Translations under genes and position numbers: made by a program
Notes under the pieces: model-generated
The model's database searches: none
What the model was told of the DNA's origin: nothing
The model's input: the letters and a program-made list of their open reading frames with translations, nothing else
In this document: positions 44,298-51,276 of the stretch, in pieces
Position numbering within the stretch: the first letter of the stretch is position 1
Layout: each line of letters begins with the position of its first letter
Assembly: GCA_041650805.1 (NCBI GenBank)
Contig: JBAZKM010000006.1
Span: 1 to 64,000, forward strand
Reading direction: 5' to 3'
Origin: Candidatus Omnitrophota bacterium
GTDB taxonomy: Bacteria > Omnitrophota > Gorgyraeia > 2-01-FULL-45-10
DNA length: 64,000 nucleotides

Positions 44298-44657
44298 ATG
44301 TACGAGATAAAAGTGAAGACGACGTTCAGCGCGGCGCACAACCTCAGGAATTACCGCGGCAAGTGCGAACTGCTCCACGGCCACAACTGGCAGGTGGAGG
44401 CGGTCTTCGCGTACGAGACGCTCGGCAAAGACGGACTTGCGGTGGATTTCAGGGAAGCGAAGAAAGTCCTGCGCGGCGTAACGGAGAGACTTGACCACGG
44501 ATATCTGAACAGGGCGCCGTTCTTCAAGAAGACGAATCCCACGTCGGAAAATATAGCCCGTTTCATATACGGACGCGTGAAGGCCAAAAACGGCAATATC
44601 AGATCGGTCTCCGTATGGGAGAACGAGAACTCCTGTGCTACATACAGCGAGACATGA
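44298..44657 (+). CDS. queD: 6-carboxy-5,6,7,8-tetrahydropterin synthase
   Basis: 119 residues of the PTPS fold. Zinc ligands are in FSAAHNLRNY (His15) and CELLHGHNWQVEA (HxH), with Cys in the first loop and the SVWENENSCATY end motif. It performs the second step of preQ0 synthesis. GGAGG lies 9 bases upstream. Its stop overlaps GAGGG before queC. The queD-queC-queE-queF order gives the whole route from dihydroneopterin triphosphate to preQ1 except GTP cyclohydrolase. Confidence 0.96.
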   Translation: MYEIKVKTTFSAAHNLRNYRGKCELLHGHNWQVEAVFAYETLGKDGLAVDFREAKKVLRGVTERLDHGYLNRAPFFKKTNPTSENIARFIYGRVKAKNGNIRSVSVWENENSCATYSET

Positions 44658-44664
44658 GGGCTAT

Positions 44665-45336
44665 ATGAAGCGCAAGGCGGTAGTCCTTTTGTCGGGCGGG
44701 CTCGATTCGGCTGTGACGCTCTTTTATGCGGCGAAGAAAGGTTACGGGTGCCGTGCGCTCGCCTTCGATTACGGCCAGCGCCATAATAAGGAGCTGCTAT
44801 CCGCTAAACGGCTGGCAGGGAGGGCCGGGGCGAAGCTCTTTATCGTGAAACTGGCCCTGCCGTGGAAGGGGTCGAGCCTTGTGGACAGCCGGATCCCCCT
44901 CCCGAAAGACAGGAGCTTAACGGAGATCGAAAAGGGGATACCGAGCACTTATGTCCCGGCCAGGAATACGATATTCCTGAGCATAGCCGTCTCTTATGCC
45001 GAAGCCATCGGGGCGGAGGCGATATTCATAGGCGCCCATTTTGAGGATTCGAGCGGTTATCCGGATTGCCGGCCGGAGTATCTCAAGGCGTTCGATAATG
45101 CGGCGCGGCTTGGTACGAGGGCAGGGCTCGAGGGAAGATTGCGGATAAAGTCTCCGCTTATCCGTAAGACGAAGAGAGAGATCATAAAACTCGGCGCGAG
45201 CCTGGGGGTACCGTTCCAGAGCACGTGGTCCTGTTACAGCGGCGGACGCCTGCCGTGCATGCGGTGTGATTCCTGCCTCCTGAGGGCAAAGGGGTTCAGC
45301 GCGGCCGGGATGAAGGACCCGCTCATAAACCGGTAG
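44665..45336 (+). CDS. queC: 7-cyano-7-deazaguanine synthase
   Basis: 223 residues. It has the PP-loop LLSGGLDSA (about 8-16), FDYGQRHNKEL, TYVPARNTIFLSIA and the zinc site CYSGGRLPCMRCDSCLLR near the C-terminus. It converts carboxydeazaguanine to preQ0 with ATP and ammonia. ATG at 44665, after GAGGG, is used instead of an in-frame start 30 bases upstream that lies inside queD. Confidence 0.96.
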   Translation: MKRKAVVLLSGGLDSAVTLFYAAKKGYGCRALAFDYGQRHNKELLSAKRLAGRAGAKLFIVKLALPWKGSSLVDSRIPLPKDRSLTEIEKGIPSTYVPARNTIFLSIAVSYAEAIGAEAIFIGAHFEDSSGYPDCRPEYLKAFDNAARLGTRAGLEGRLRIKSPLIRKTKREIIKLGASLGVPFQSTWSCYSGGRLPCMRCDSCLLRAKGFSAAGMKDPLINR

Positions 45337-45342
45337 GTCACT

Positions 45343-46047
45343 ATGAGGATACGTACGGCGCATATCAAGGAGGTTTTTTCATCTATACAGGGCGAAGGTA
45401 TATTCGTCGGCGCCAGGCAGATATTCGTCAGGTTCAGGGACTGCAATTTGCGCTGTATATTCTGCGACGAGCGCGATAATATGGATTCGCGGGACTATTC
45501 TCCGCAGGAGCTATTCGCAGAGGTGGGGCGCCTCGAGAGGATGAAGAGGCCGCACCACTCGGTATCCCTTACGGGAGGAGAGCCGCTTCTCTATACGCCG
45601 TTCCTTAAAGATTTTTTGGGGTTCCTTAAGAGGGGCGGCATCAAATCATACCTGGAGACGAACGGTACGCTGCCGGATAAGCTTGCCGATATAGTGGACC
45701 AGGTCGATATCATAGCGATGGATTTCAAATTGCCTTCGTCAACGGGTGACCGCCCTTACTGGGATGAACACAGGGAGTTCCTGAATATAGCCCTCAAGAG
45801 GAAGGTCTTCGTGAAGGCCGTCGTCACTCCCACGACCAGGACGGAGGATATCGAAATGTCGCTCGATATAATAAAGAAGACGGGCGAAAAGATACCTTTC
45901 ATAATACAGCCGGTGACGCCTCTCAGCAGTTCCGAGAAGAAGGTGGAGAAGACGGAGCTCCTCGGGTTTCTCGAATTTGCGCTGAAGAATAAATTTGAAG
46001 ACGTTAGGATCGTGCCGCAGATGCATAAGACGTGGGGTATTAAATAA
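45343..46047 (+). CDS. queE: 7-carboxy-7-deazaguanine synthase
   Basis: 234-residue radical SAM enzyme. The cluster motif is CNLRCIFCDE (CxxxCxxC, about 30-37) after IQGEGIFVGARQIFVRFRDC, then SLTGGEPLLY (SAM-binding GGE). It ends with DVRIVPQMHKTWGIK, the family terminus. It makes CDG from QueD product. It starts six bases after queC. Confidence 0.96.
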   Translation: MRIRTAHIKEVFSSIQGEGIFVGARQIFVRFRDCNLRCIFCDERDNMDSRDYSPQELFAEVGRLERMKRPHHSVSLTGGEPLLYTPFLKDFLGFLKRGGIKSYLETNGTLPDKLADIVDQVDIIAMDFKLPSSTGDRPYWDEHREFLNIALKRKVFVKAVVTPTTRTEDIEMSLDIIKKTGEKIPFIIQPVTPLSSSEKKVEKTELLGFLEFALKNKFEDVRIVPQMHKTWGIK

Positions 46048-46085
46048 GAAGGGTTTAGGTGTTAGGGTTTAGGGATTAGAAAAAA
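46048..46085 (+). repeat. GGGTTTAGGGATTAG telomere-like word repeat, copy 2
   Basis: GAAGGGTTTAGGTGTTAGGG then TTTAGGGATTAGAAAAAA lies between queE and queF. It matches the word pattern at 41167-41200, including the trailing A run. Confidence 0.6.
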
Positions 46086-46098
46086 GAAAAAGAAAAAA

Positions 46099-46521
46099 AT
46101 GAAGAGATCGGAATACGAGGGATTGCAGGATAAGATACGGCACTTGAAGACGCCGAAGATAGAGGTCTGGAAGAACAGTTACCCCGACAGGGATTATGTC
46201 ATAACGATAGACATACCCGAGTTCACATGTATATGCCCTAAGACGGGTCTTCCGGATTTTGCTACCATAGTCATACGTTATATACCGGACAGGTGGTGTC
46301 TCGAGTTGAAATCGCTGAAATATTACACCATATTCTACAGGGATATCGGCATATTCAACGAAAATGCGGTCAATAAAATCCTCGATGATATTGTGAAGGC
46401 ATCAGGACCTAGGTGGATCGAGGTGATCGGAGAATTCAATGCGCGCGGGGGGATAAAGACGACGGTGAAGGCAGAATACGGGAATCCTCCAAGCCCCAGG
46501 CCCCGAGCTCCAAGCCTATGA
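46099..46521 (+). CDS. queF: NADPH-dependent 7-cyano-7-deazaguanine reductase
   Basis: 140 residues, the short (type I) QueF. Catalytic Cys in TCICPKTGLPDFA (about 35-47), LELKSLKYY as the QueF motif, FNENAVNKILDDIV and GEFNARGGIKTTV. It reduces preQ0 to preQ1 for queuosine tRNA modification. The last ~12 residues (PPSPRPRAPSL) do not look like the family. They are encoded by a GC-rich dispersed repeat that also carries the stop and the next ATG. Confidence 0.95.
   Translation: MKRSEYEGLQDKIRHLKTPKIEVWKNSYPDRDYVITIDIPEFTCICPKTGLPDFATIVIRYIPDRWCLELKSLKYYTIFYRDIGIFNENAVNKILDDIVKASGPRWIEVIGEFNARGGIKTTVKAEYGNPPSPRPRAPSL
46488..46517 (-). repeat. GCCTGGGGC word repeat, copy 2 (inverted, coding)
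   Basis: On the minus strand this reads GCTTGGAGCTCGGGG then CCTGGGGCTTGGAGGA, sharing GGGGCCTGG and GCTTGGAGGA with 44261-44290. It encodes the C-terminal tail of QueF on the plus strand. Confidence 0.6.
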
Positions 46522-47360
46522 GAGAGATAAACGTTGCAAAAATACGCGACACGGTGCGGGACCTTTGCCTGAAGGCGAATTTCGAGCTGAGGCAGGATAT
46601 CGTTCGTGCCCTTAAGGCCGCTCTCAAAAAGGAGACGGACGGGCGCGCAAAGGGTATCCTGAAGACGATCATTGAGAACGCAAAGCTGGCCGGGAAGAGA
46701 CGGATCGCAATATGCCAGGATACGGGCATGGCGGTCGTGTTCGTCGAGGTGGGGCAGGGTGCCGTCATAGCGGGCGGCGACCTTGAGAAGGCGGTCGATG
46801 AAGGCGTAGAGGAGGCTTACCGTAAAGGATATCTCAGGAAGTCGGTAGTGGACGACCCCATCCTGAGGAACAATACACGGACCAATGCCCCGGCCGTACT
46901 TATCACCGACATAGTGCGCGGAGATAATATAAGGATAACGGTCGCGCCCAAAGGATTCGGCAGCGAGAATAAGAGCGCGATAAAGATGCTCAGGCCCATG
47001 GCGTCAACGGCCGATATAAAGGAGTTCGTTAAGGATGTGGTGCGGCAGGCCGGTCCGGATGCGTGTCCGCCGCTCGTCCTGGGCATAGGGATCGGCGGGA
47101 CGTTCGATGGGGCAGCCCATCTCGCGAAGAAGGCCCTCCTCCGCCCCATAGATGTCAGGAACGGCAAGGGTCACATAGCCAGGCTGGAGAGGGAGCTCCT
47201 GAAAGAGATAAACGGTATGGGGATAGGGCCCATGGGCTTAGGAGGCGATGCCACCGTTCTCGGTGTCAATATCATCGAGTCGCCGACCCATATCGCGGGC
47301 CTTCCGGTGGCCGTCAACGTCAGCTGTCACGCGACGAGGAGCGCGAGCGCGGTATTATGA
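46518..47360 (+). CDS. Fumarate hydratase class I, alpha subunit (TtdA-like)
   Basis: 280 residues. Class I fumarase N-terminal domain with IAICQDTGMAVVFVEVGQG (about 74-92, first cluster Cys), NNTRTNAPAVL, PDACPPLVLGIGIGGTFD (second Cys) and VNVSCHATRSA (third Cys). The three Cys bind the [4Fe-4S] cluster that hydrates fumarate to malate (or acts on tartrate). ATG at 46518 overlaps the queF stop (ATGA). The in-frame start at 46413 lies inside queF and is rejected. The beta subunit follows with a four-base overlap. Confidence 0.94.
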   Translation: MREINVAKIRDTVRDLCLKANFELRQDIVRALKAALKKETDGRAKGILKTIIENAKLAGKRRIAICQDTGMAVVFVEVGQGAVIAGGDLEKAVDEGVEEAYRKGYLRKSVVDDPILRNNTRTNAPAVLITDIVRGDNIRITVAPKGFGSENKSAIKMLRPMASTADIKEFVKDVVRQAGPDACPPLVLGIGIGGTFDGAAHLAKKALLRPIDVRNGKGHIARLERELLKEINGMGIGPMGLGGDATVLGVNIIESPTHIAGLPVAVNVSCHATRSASAVL

Positions 47361-47905
47361 AGACGATAAGACTGCAAACCCCTCTGGACGCAAAGACATT
47401 GAAAGGGCTGAAGGCCGGAGACGAAGTCCTGCTGAGCGGCACGATATTTACCGCGCGCGACGCGGCGCACAAAAGGATGGCGGATCTTGTAAAAAAAGGG
47501 AAGCGCATCCCGCTGAACCTGAAGGATGCCGTAATATATTATGCCGGCCCGACCCCGGCCCGGCCGGGCCGCGCGATCGGCTCATGCGGCCCGACGACGA
47601 GCTCGCGGATGGACGCGTTCACGCCTTCTCTCCTTGATCTGGGCGTGAGGGGCATGATAGGAAAGGGCGACAGGTCGGGAGAGGTGAAGAAGGCGATACG
47701 GAAGCACGGATGTGTATATTTTCTGGCGACCGGCGGCATAGGCGCGCTCCTCTCCGCGAGAGTCAAGTCCGCGAAGGTCGTATTGTACGGGGATCTCGGT
47801 CCCGAGGCTGTCCATAAGCTCGAGGTCAGCGATTTTCCTCTCATAGTGGGGATAGATACGAAAGGTAAAGATGTATATGGCGAGATCAAACGGAAGAAAA
47901 AGTAA
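47357..47905 (+). CDS. Fumarate hydratase class I, beta subunit (TtdB-like)
   Basis: 182 residues. It has LSGTIFTARDAAHKRM (about 29-44), YYAGPTPARPGRAIGSCGPTTSSRMD (about 61-86) and FLATGGIGALL, the C-terminal class I fumarase domain that completes the active site. The start at 47357 overlaps the alpha stop. A longer in-frame form from 47063 is a shadow of the alpha gene. It overlaps rph by 35 bases. Confidence 0.94.
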   Translation: MKTIRLQTPLDAKTLKGLKAGDEVLLSGTIFTARDAAHKRMADLVKKGKRIPLNLKDAVIYYAGPTPARPGRAIGSCGPTTSSRMDAFTPSLLDLGVRGMIGKGDRSGEVKKAIRKHGCVYFLATGGIGALLSARVKSAKVVLYGDLGPEAVHKLEVSDFPLIVGIDTKGKDVYGEIKRKKK

Positions 47906-48605
47906 CGAGTTACGTGATGTTAAGATAACCAGGGACTATATAGAATATGCCGAGGGCTCATGCCTCATCGAAGTGGGTTCCACCAGGGTCATATGCACGG
48001 CGTCGATCGAGAATACGGTCCCGCCGTTCCTGAAGAATACCGGGACCGGCTGGGTCACGGCCGAATACGGCATGCTGCCGCGTTCGTGCAAGACGCGCGT
48101 CCAGAGAGAGGCCGCCAAGGGACGGCTTGGGGGCAGGACCCAGGAGATACAGCGCCTGATAGGCAGGGCCATGAGGGCAGTCGTCGACATGACCAAGCTG
48201 GGCGAAAGGACTATCATGCTCGACTGCGATGTAATGCAGGCTGACGGCGGCACGAGGTGCGCGAGCATCACGGGGAGCTTTATATCTCTCGCCCTTGCCC
48301 TGGAGAAGATGAAGAAGGACAGGATAGTCGAGAAGGTGCCGATCGCCGATTACGTGGCGGCCATAAGCGTCGGCATGATAAAGGGCGAACCGGTCCTGGA
48401 CCTCGATTATTCGGAGGATTCGAGGGCGGAAGTGGACATGAACGTAGTGATGACCGGCGCCGGGAAATTCATCGAGGTCCAGGGGACGGCAGAGAGGGAG
48501 CCGTTCAGCAAGAGTGAGATGGACCACCTCCTGGGGCTTGCCAAAAAAGGCACGGAGGAACTGATCGCTCACCAGAAGAAGGTCATTAAAGGTATAATGC
48601 GGTGA
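47871..48605 (+). CDS. rph: Ribonuclease PH
   Basis: 244 residues. It has the start NELRDVKITRDYIEYAEGS, GSTRVICTASIENTVPPF, GWVTAEYGMLPRSC, GRTQEIQRLIGRAMRAVVD and DCDVMQADGGTRCASITGSF, with LDLDYSEDSRAEVDMN. This phosphorolytic exonuclease trims tRNA 3' ends. The gene begins at ATG 47871 or 47877. It overlaps rdgB by four bases, a common rph-rdgB pairing. Confidence 0.97.
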   Translation: MYMARSNGRKSNELRDVKITRDYIEYAEGSCLIEVGSTRVICTASIENTVPPFLKNTGTGWVTAEYGMLPRSCKTRVQREAAKGRLGGRTQEIQRLIGRAMRAVVDMTKLGERTIMLDCDVMQADGGTRCASITGSFISLALALEKMKKDRIVEKVPIADYVAAISVGMIKGEPVLDLDYSEDSRAEVDMNVVMTGAGKFIEVQGTAEREPFSKSEMDHLLGLAKKGTEELIAHQKKVIKGIMR

Positions 48606-49198
48606 AGCGCGAACTTATCATAGCGACCAGGAATAAGAAGAAACTGGTCGAATTGAAGAAGTACCTGAAGGGTGTTAAGGCGGAGGTCCGTTCGCTCCTC
48701 GATCTGAAAGGCGCGCCGCGGATAGTGGAGAACGGCGATACGTTCAGGGAGAATGCCGTCAAGAAGGCGGCGGCCATTTCGAAATTTACAGGCGGCCTTG
48801 TCCTGGCGGACGACTCCGGCCTCTGTGTAGATATTCTCGGGGGCAGACCGGGCGTAAGGTCAGCAAGGTTCGCGGGGCCGGGCAAGCGGGACCCGGACAA
48901 TAATCTTAAGCTCTTGAAACTGCTGGCTAAGACGCCCCTCCGGATGCGTAAAGCGCGTTTCATCTGCGCCATAGCCATAGCGGACAGGGGCAGGCCGGTC
49001 AGGGTCATAGAGAAGGATTGCAGGGGCCTCATCGCCTTTTCGACGCGCGGCGCTTACGGGTTCGGATACGATCCGCTCTTCCTCATACCGAAGCACGGTA
49101 AGACGTTCGGTGAGCTGGGGCCGAGGGTGAAGGACAGGATGAGCCATCGCTCGAAGGCGCTTAAGGAAGCCCGGAAGTTCCTGAGGCGATATATTTAG
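48602..49198 (+). CDS. rdgB: XTP/dITP diphosphatase
   Basis: 198 residues of the HAM1 family. It has IIATRNKKKLVELKKYL (about 5-21), ENGDTFRENAVKKA, LVLADDSGLCVDILGG (catalytic Asp), GRPGVRSARFAG, YGFGYDPLFLIP and MSHRSKALKEARKFL. It removes non-canonical purine nucleotides. It starts with GTG in a GTGA overlap with the rph stop. It is the last protein gene before a cluster of tRNAs and palindromes. Confidence 0.97.
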   Translation: MKRELIIATRNKKKLVELKKYLKGVKAEVRSLLDLKGAPRIVENGDTFRENAVKKAAAISKFTGGLVLADDSGLCVDILGGRPGVRSARFAGPGKRDPDNNLKLLKLLAKTPLRMRKARFICAIAIADRGRPVRVIEKDCRGLIAFSTRGAYGFGYDPLFLIPKHGKTFGELGPRVKDRMSHRSKALKEARKFLRRYI

Positions 49199-49212
49199 TT
49201 CTGTGATATAAT

Positions 49213-49289
49213 CGGGGCGTAGCGCAGTTGGCTAGCGCGCTTGGTTTGGGACCAAGAGGTCCTCGGTTCGAATCCGAGCGCCCCGACCA
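49213..49289 (+). tRNA. tRNA-Pro(TGG)
   Basis: 77 bases. Acceptor CGGGGCG/CGCCCCG, anticodon loop TTTGGGA (anticodon TGG), T loop TTCGAAT, encoded CCA (49287-49289). Confidence 0.97.
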
Positions 49290-49291
49290 TA

Positions 49292-49322
49292 AGCCTGCCA
49301 TTTGTTTACGTGTAGGCAGGCT
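49292..49322. repeat. Palindrome 1 downstream of tRNA-Pro
   Basis: AGCCTGCC (49292-49299) and GGCAGGCT (49315-49322) with a 15-base loop. No T run follows, so it is not a classical terminator. Confidence 0.6.
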
Positions 49323-49381
49323 ATCCCCGCGAGTATATCGGAAATTTCGGAGAAATTTCCGATATGATTACGAGCGGGGAT
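49323..49381. repeat. Palindrome 2, nested double hairpin
   Basis: Outer arms ATCCCCGC (49323-49330) and GCGGGGAT (49374-49381). The inner perfect 14-bp stem ATATCGGAAATTTC / GAAATTTCCGATAT (49335-49365) closes on a 3-base loop. Confidence 0.75.
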
Positions 49382-49418
49382 GATCTCACCGGCTGATGAC
49401 GGTGATGAAAGTCACCTT

Positions 49419-49470
49419 CATCTTCTGGTCAGACGGATTTCGAAGAAATCCGGCAGCCGCTTAGAAGATG
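49419..49470. repeat. Palindrome 3, nested double hairpin
   Basis: Outer arms CATCTTCT (49419-49426) and AGAAGATG (49463-49470). Inner CGGATTTC / GAAATCCG (49434-49452) has a 3-base loop. Just upstream, CACCG/CGGTG and GGTGA/TCACC pair at 49387-49416. Confidence 0.7.
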
Positions 49471-49502
49471 GGGAAGCAGAGCCGGTAGGAAGTAGTCTTG
49501 TT

Positions 49503-49574
49503 CTTCCGAAAGCACTCTGCGAATTTCGTATATCGCAGGGCGATATCCGAAATTCAATGTTTCGCTTTCGGAAG
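49503..49574. repeat. Palindrome 4, nested double hairpin
   Basis: Outer arms CTTCCGAAAGC (49503-49513) and GCTTTCGGAAG (49564-49574). The inner stem GAATTTCG-T-ATATCGC / GCGATAT-C-CGAAATTC (49521-49555) has one mismatch and a 3-base loop. Confidence 0.75.
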
Positions 49575-49595
49575 GAAATTTGCAGAGCAAATTTC
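49575..49595. repeat. Palindrome 5 upstream of tRNA-Arg
   Basis: GAAATTTGC / GCAAATTTC (49575-49583, 49587-49595) with loop AGA, ending two bases before the tRNA-Arg gene. Confidence 0.7.
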
Positions 49596-49597
49596 AC

Positions 49598-49674
49598 GTC
49601 CCTGTAGCTCAGCTGGATAGAGCATCTGCCTTCTAAGCAGAGGGTCGCCTGTTCGAATCAGGCCAGGGACGCCA
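49598..49674 (+). tRNA. tRNA-Arg(TCT)
   Basis: 77 bases. Acceptor GTCCCTG/CAGGGAC, anticodon loop CTTCTAA (anticodon TCT), T loop TTCGAAT, encoded CCA (49672-49674). Confidence 0.97.
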
Positions 49675-49720
49675 TCCGCCTTCGCAATCAACGCGGAAAG
49701 CGGCAAGGTGCTTCGGCGGA
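49675..49720 (+). repeat. CCGCCTTCGC element, copy A
   Basis: Begins on the base after the tRNA-Arg CCA. TCCGCCTTCGCAATCAACG, a variable centre, then AGGTGCTTCGGCGGA. The ends TCCGCC and GGCGGA are inverted repeats. Confidence 0.8.
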
Positions 49721-49774
49721 TTTTATCCGCCATAGCCATCATGCTATAATATGCTGAAGGCGACGGCGGATGTG

Positions 49775-49818
49775 CCCGCCGAAGCATTCTGTTGCGCTCC
49801 GTTGAATGCGAAGGCGGG
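49775..49818 (-). repeat. CCGCCTTCGC element, copy C (inverted)
   Basis: On the minus strand: CCCGCCTTCGCATTCAACG, a different centre, then AATGCTTCGGCGGG. It is an inverted copy of the elements at 49675 and 51277, lying just before the GIY-YIG gene. Confidence 0.75.
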
Positions 49819-49832
49819 CCACAAATAGGTGT

Positions 49833-50078
49833 ATGCACTACGTTTACATCCTAAAAAGCCTTAAAGTAAGAGATAAAATATACGTTGGTATGACCAATAA
49901 CCTGAACCGTCGTCTCAAAGAGCACGATGAAGCAGCAAGTGATAATTACACATATCGCCATCGTCCCTGGAAACTCGAAACATATATTTCATTTCAAAGT
50001 AATTTGGCTGCTAAGGAATTCGAAGCTTATTTAAAAACAGGCTCAGGTAGAGCATTTATTAGACGACATCTTGTTTAA
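49833..50078 (+). CDS. Small GIY-YIG nuclease family protein
   Basis: 81 residues, a stand-alone GIY-YIG domain. MHYVYILKS is the first strand (YVY in place of GIY). YVGMTNNLNRRLKEHD is the second (YVG with the catalytic Arg). AAKEFEAYLKTGSGRAFI carries the catalytic Glu. ATG at 49833 begins the domain directly; an in-frame start 27 bases earlier would only add sequence from the repeat. Such UvrC-N-terminal-like proteins are common and their roles are mostly unknown. It sits right after an inverted CCGCCTTCGC element and near two tRNAs, so a link with these elements is possible but unproven. Confidence 0.88.
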   Translation: MHYVYILKSLKVRDKIYVGMTNNLNRRLKEHDEAASDNYTYRHRPWKLETYISFQSNLAAKEFEAYLKTGSGRAFIRRHLV

Positions 50079-50127
50079 GTGTTTGAGGTACCTGTTAGTC
50101 TTCTGTTTTTATTCTTTCGCAAAAATC

Positions 50128-50156
50128 TTGCTAATACTAGGCAATGACTATATAAT
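50128..50156 (+). promoter_or_regulatory. Promoter of the OmpA/LysM gene
   Basis: TTGCTA (50128-50133), a 17-base spacer, TATAAT (50151-50156). The start site should be near 50163, leaving an 80-base leader that ends in GAGGTGGG before the ATG. The rest of 50079-50246 shows no other feature. Confidence 0.7.
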
Positions 50157-50246
50157 AACGCTATCGAAATTGAAAAGACGACTATTAGAGAGTTTCGCTC
50201 ATAATTCGAACCGATATACTTGTCTATAACAAAAAGCGAGGTGGGT

Positions 50247-51254
50247 ATGAGATTACGAAAATTGAAGTATGCTTTGGTTGCTTTAGCGGTGCTCTTCATA
50301 TGCGGAGACGTCTGCGCGTTCACGTTCACGAAAGTCGACAAGGAGGAGCGCAAAAAGCAGGAGATAGACGATCTCCAGAAGAGGTTCGAATGGTGGCCGA
50401 CCGACGCCCAGCCGCAACCGGTGAAGGACGAGAAGCGCGGCGGATACTGGTGGATGCCGCGCACCCCGGGCACGACGAGACCGTGGGGTAACCGCGGTTA
50501 TATTTACGTATATAAGATCATATACGATTACAAAGAGGAAGAGCTACCGCCGGCTAAGGCCTCGGAGCCGCGCCCGTCGCTCCTCATCAAGAAGATCATA
50601 AAGAACGTCAAGGTCTACTTCGATTTCGATAAGGCGGAACTTCGCGACGATGCCGTATCGGTGCTGGAAGGGGCCGTCGCCTCTTTGCGCCGGAACCCGG
50701 AGACGAGCATCCTGATCACCGGTAACTGCGATATCCGCGGATCCGAACAGTATAACGAGAAACTCGGCCGGCGCCGCGGCGACAGCGTAAAGAAGTTCAT
50801 GCTCGACAGCGGTGTCCCGGAGAAGAGGGTGATGATCGTAAGCCGCGGTAAGCTCGATGCCATAGCGCCGGTGACGGACCTCGCCGGCATGGCAAAAGAC
50901 AGGAATGCCCAGTTCATGATAGCAGAGGTGGAAGAGGTCATGATCCCTGCGCCGAGCACGCAGGGTGAGGCCGAAGGGGCCGTCCCGTCCCAGGAGGCGG
51001 AACAGATCCCCGAAGGTGCGACGCAGATCGAGGAAGGGAAGTATCTCATAGAAAAGGAAGAGATAGTCGAGTCGGAGGTCAAGGTCTCCACTAAGACGTA
51101 CGTCACGAAGAAGGGCGATACGCTCTGGAAGATCGCAGAGAGGGAGCTCGGCGAGGGCAGAAGGTGGAATACAATATACGAGCTCAATAAGGATAAGATC
51201 AAGAACCCGAATAAGCTGAGCGCAGGGAAGAGGCTCGTTATTCCGGTCGAATAG
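50247..51254 (+). CDS. OmpA-family peptidoglycan-associated protein with C-terminal LysM domain
   Basis: 335 residues. Signal peptide about 1-26 (ending CGDVCA-FTF). Residues ~115-225 form an OmpA-like domain (VKVYFDFDKAELRDDAVSVL, then TGNCDIRGSEQYNEKLGRRRGDSVKKF and ISRGKLD-type strand). A Glu/Pro-rich linker follows, then LysM at ~285-335 (TYVTKKGDTLWKIAERELGE...NPNKLSAGKRLVIP). Both domains bind peptidoglycan, so it likely anchors the outer membrane or an envelope complex. ATG at 50247 follows a strong GAGGTGGG site; an upstream TTG at 50220 is less likely. Its last codons and stop lie in a 29-base sequence duplicated at 51329. Confidence 0.92.
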   Translation: MRLRKLKYALVALAVLFICGDVCAFTFTKVDKEERKKQEIDDLQKRFEWWPTDAQPQPVKDEKRGGYWWMPRTPGTTRPWGNRGYIYVYKIIYDYKEEELPPAKASEPRPSLLIKKIIKNVKVYFDFDKAELRDDAVSVLEGAVASLRRNPETSILITGNCDIRGSEQYNEKLGRRRGDSVKKFMLDSGVPEKRVMIVSRGKLDAIAPVTDLAGMAKDRNAQFMIAEVEEVMIPAPSTQGEAEGAVPSQEAEQIPEGATQIEEGKYLIEKEEIVESEVKVSTKTYVTKKGDTLWKIAERELGEGRRWNTIYELNKDKIKNPNKLSAGKRLVIPVE

Positions 51255-51276
51255 TTTTGCGGTGGGCGTAGCTCAG
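51248..51276 (+). repeat. 29-base direct duplication, left copy
   Basis: CGAATAGTTTT, two bases, then GGTGGGCGTAGCTCAG. The same sequence occurs at 51329-51357 with only the two central bases changed (GC to AT). The copies flank element copy B. Confidence 0.85.
51261..51276 (+). pseudogene. 5' fragment of tRNA-His
   Basis: GGTGGGCGTAGCTCAG equals the first 16 bases of the intact tRNA-His gene at 51342 and stops where element copy B begins. Confidence 0.8.

Noticed and set aside
47063..47356. N-terminal extension of the fumarase beta subunit
   Set aside because: It is a shadow of the alpha-subunit gene in another frame, rich in Arg and Gly without family similarity.
49207..49212. TATAAT directly before tRNA-Pro as its promoter
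   Set aside because: It abuts the first tRNA base, so transcription would start inside the tRNA, and no matching -35 was seen. tRNA-Pro is more likely read from rph-rdgB.
49380..49607. 75-codon open frame between tRNA-Pro and tRNA-Arg
   Set aside because: It runs through the palindromes and into the tRNA-Arg gene. It has no ribosome site and its sequence follows the inverted repeats.
49554..49838. 94-codon minus-strand open frame
   Set aside because: It is the antisense of tRNA-Arg and element copies, a well-known type of spurious tRNA-shadow ORF.
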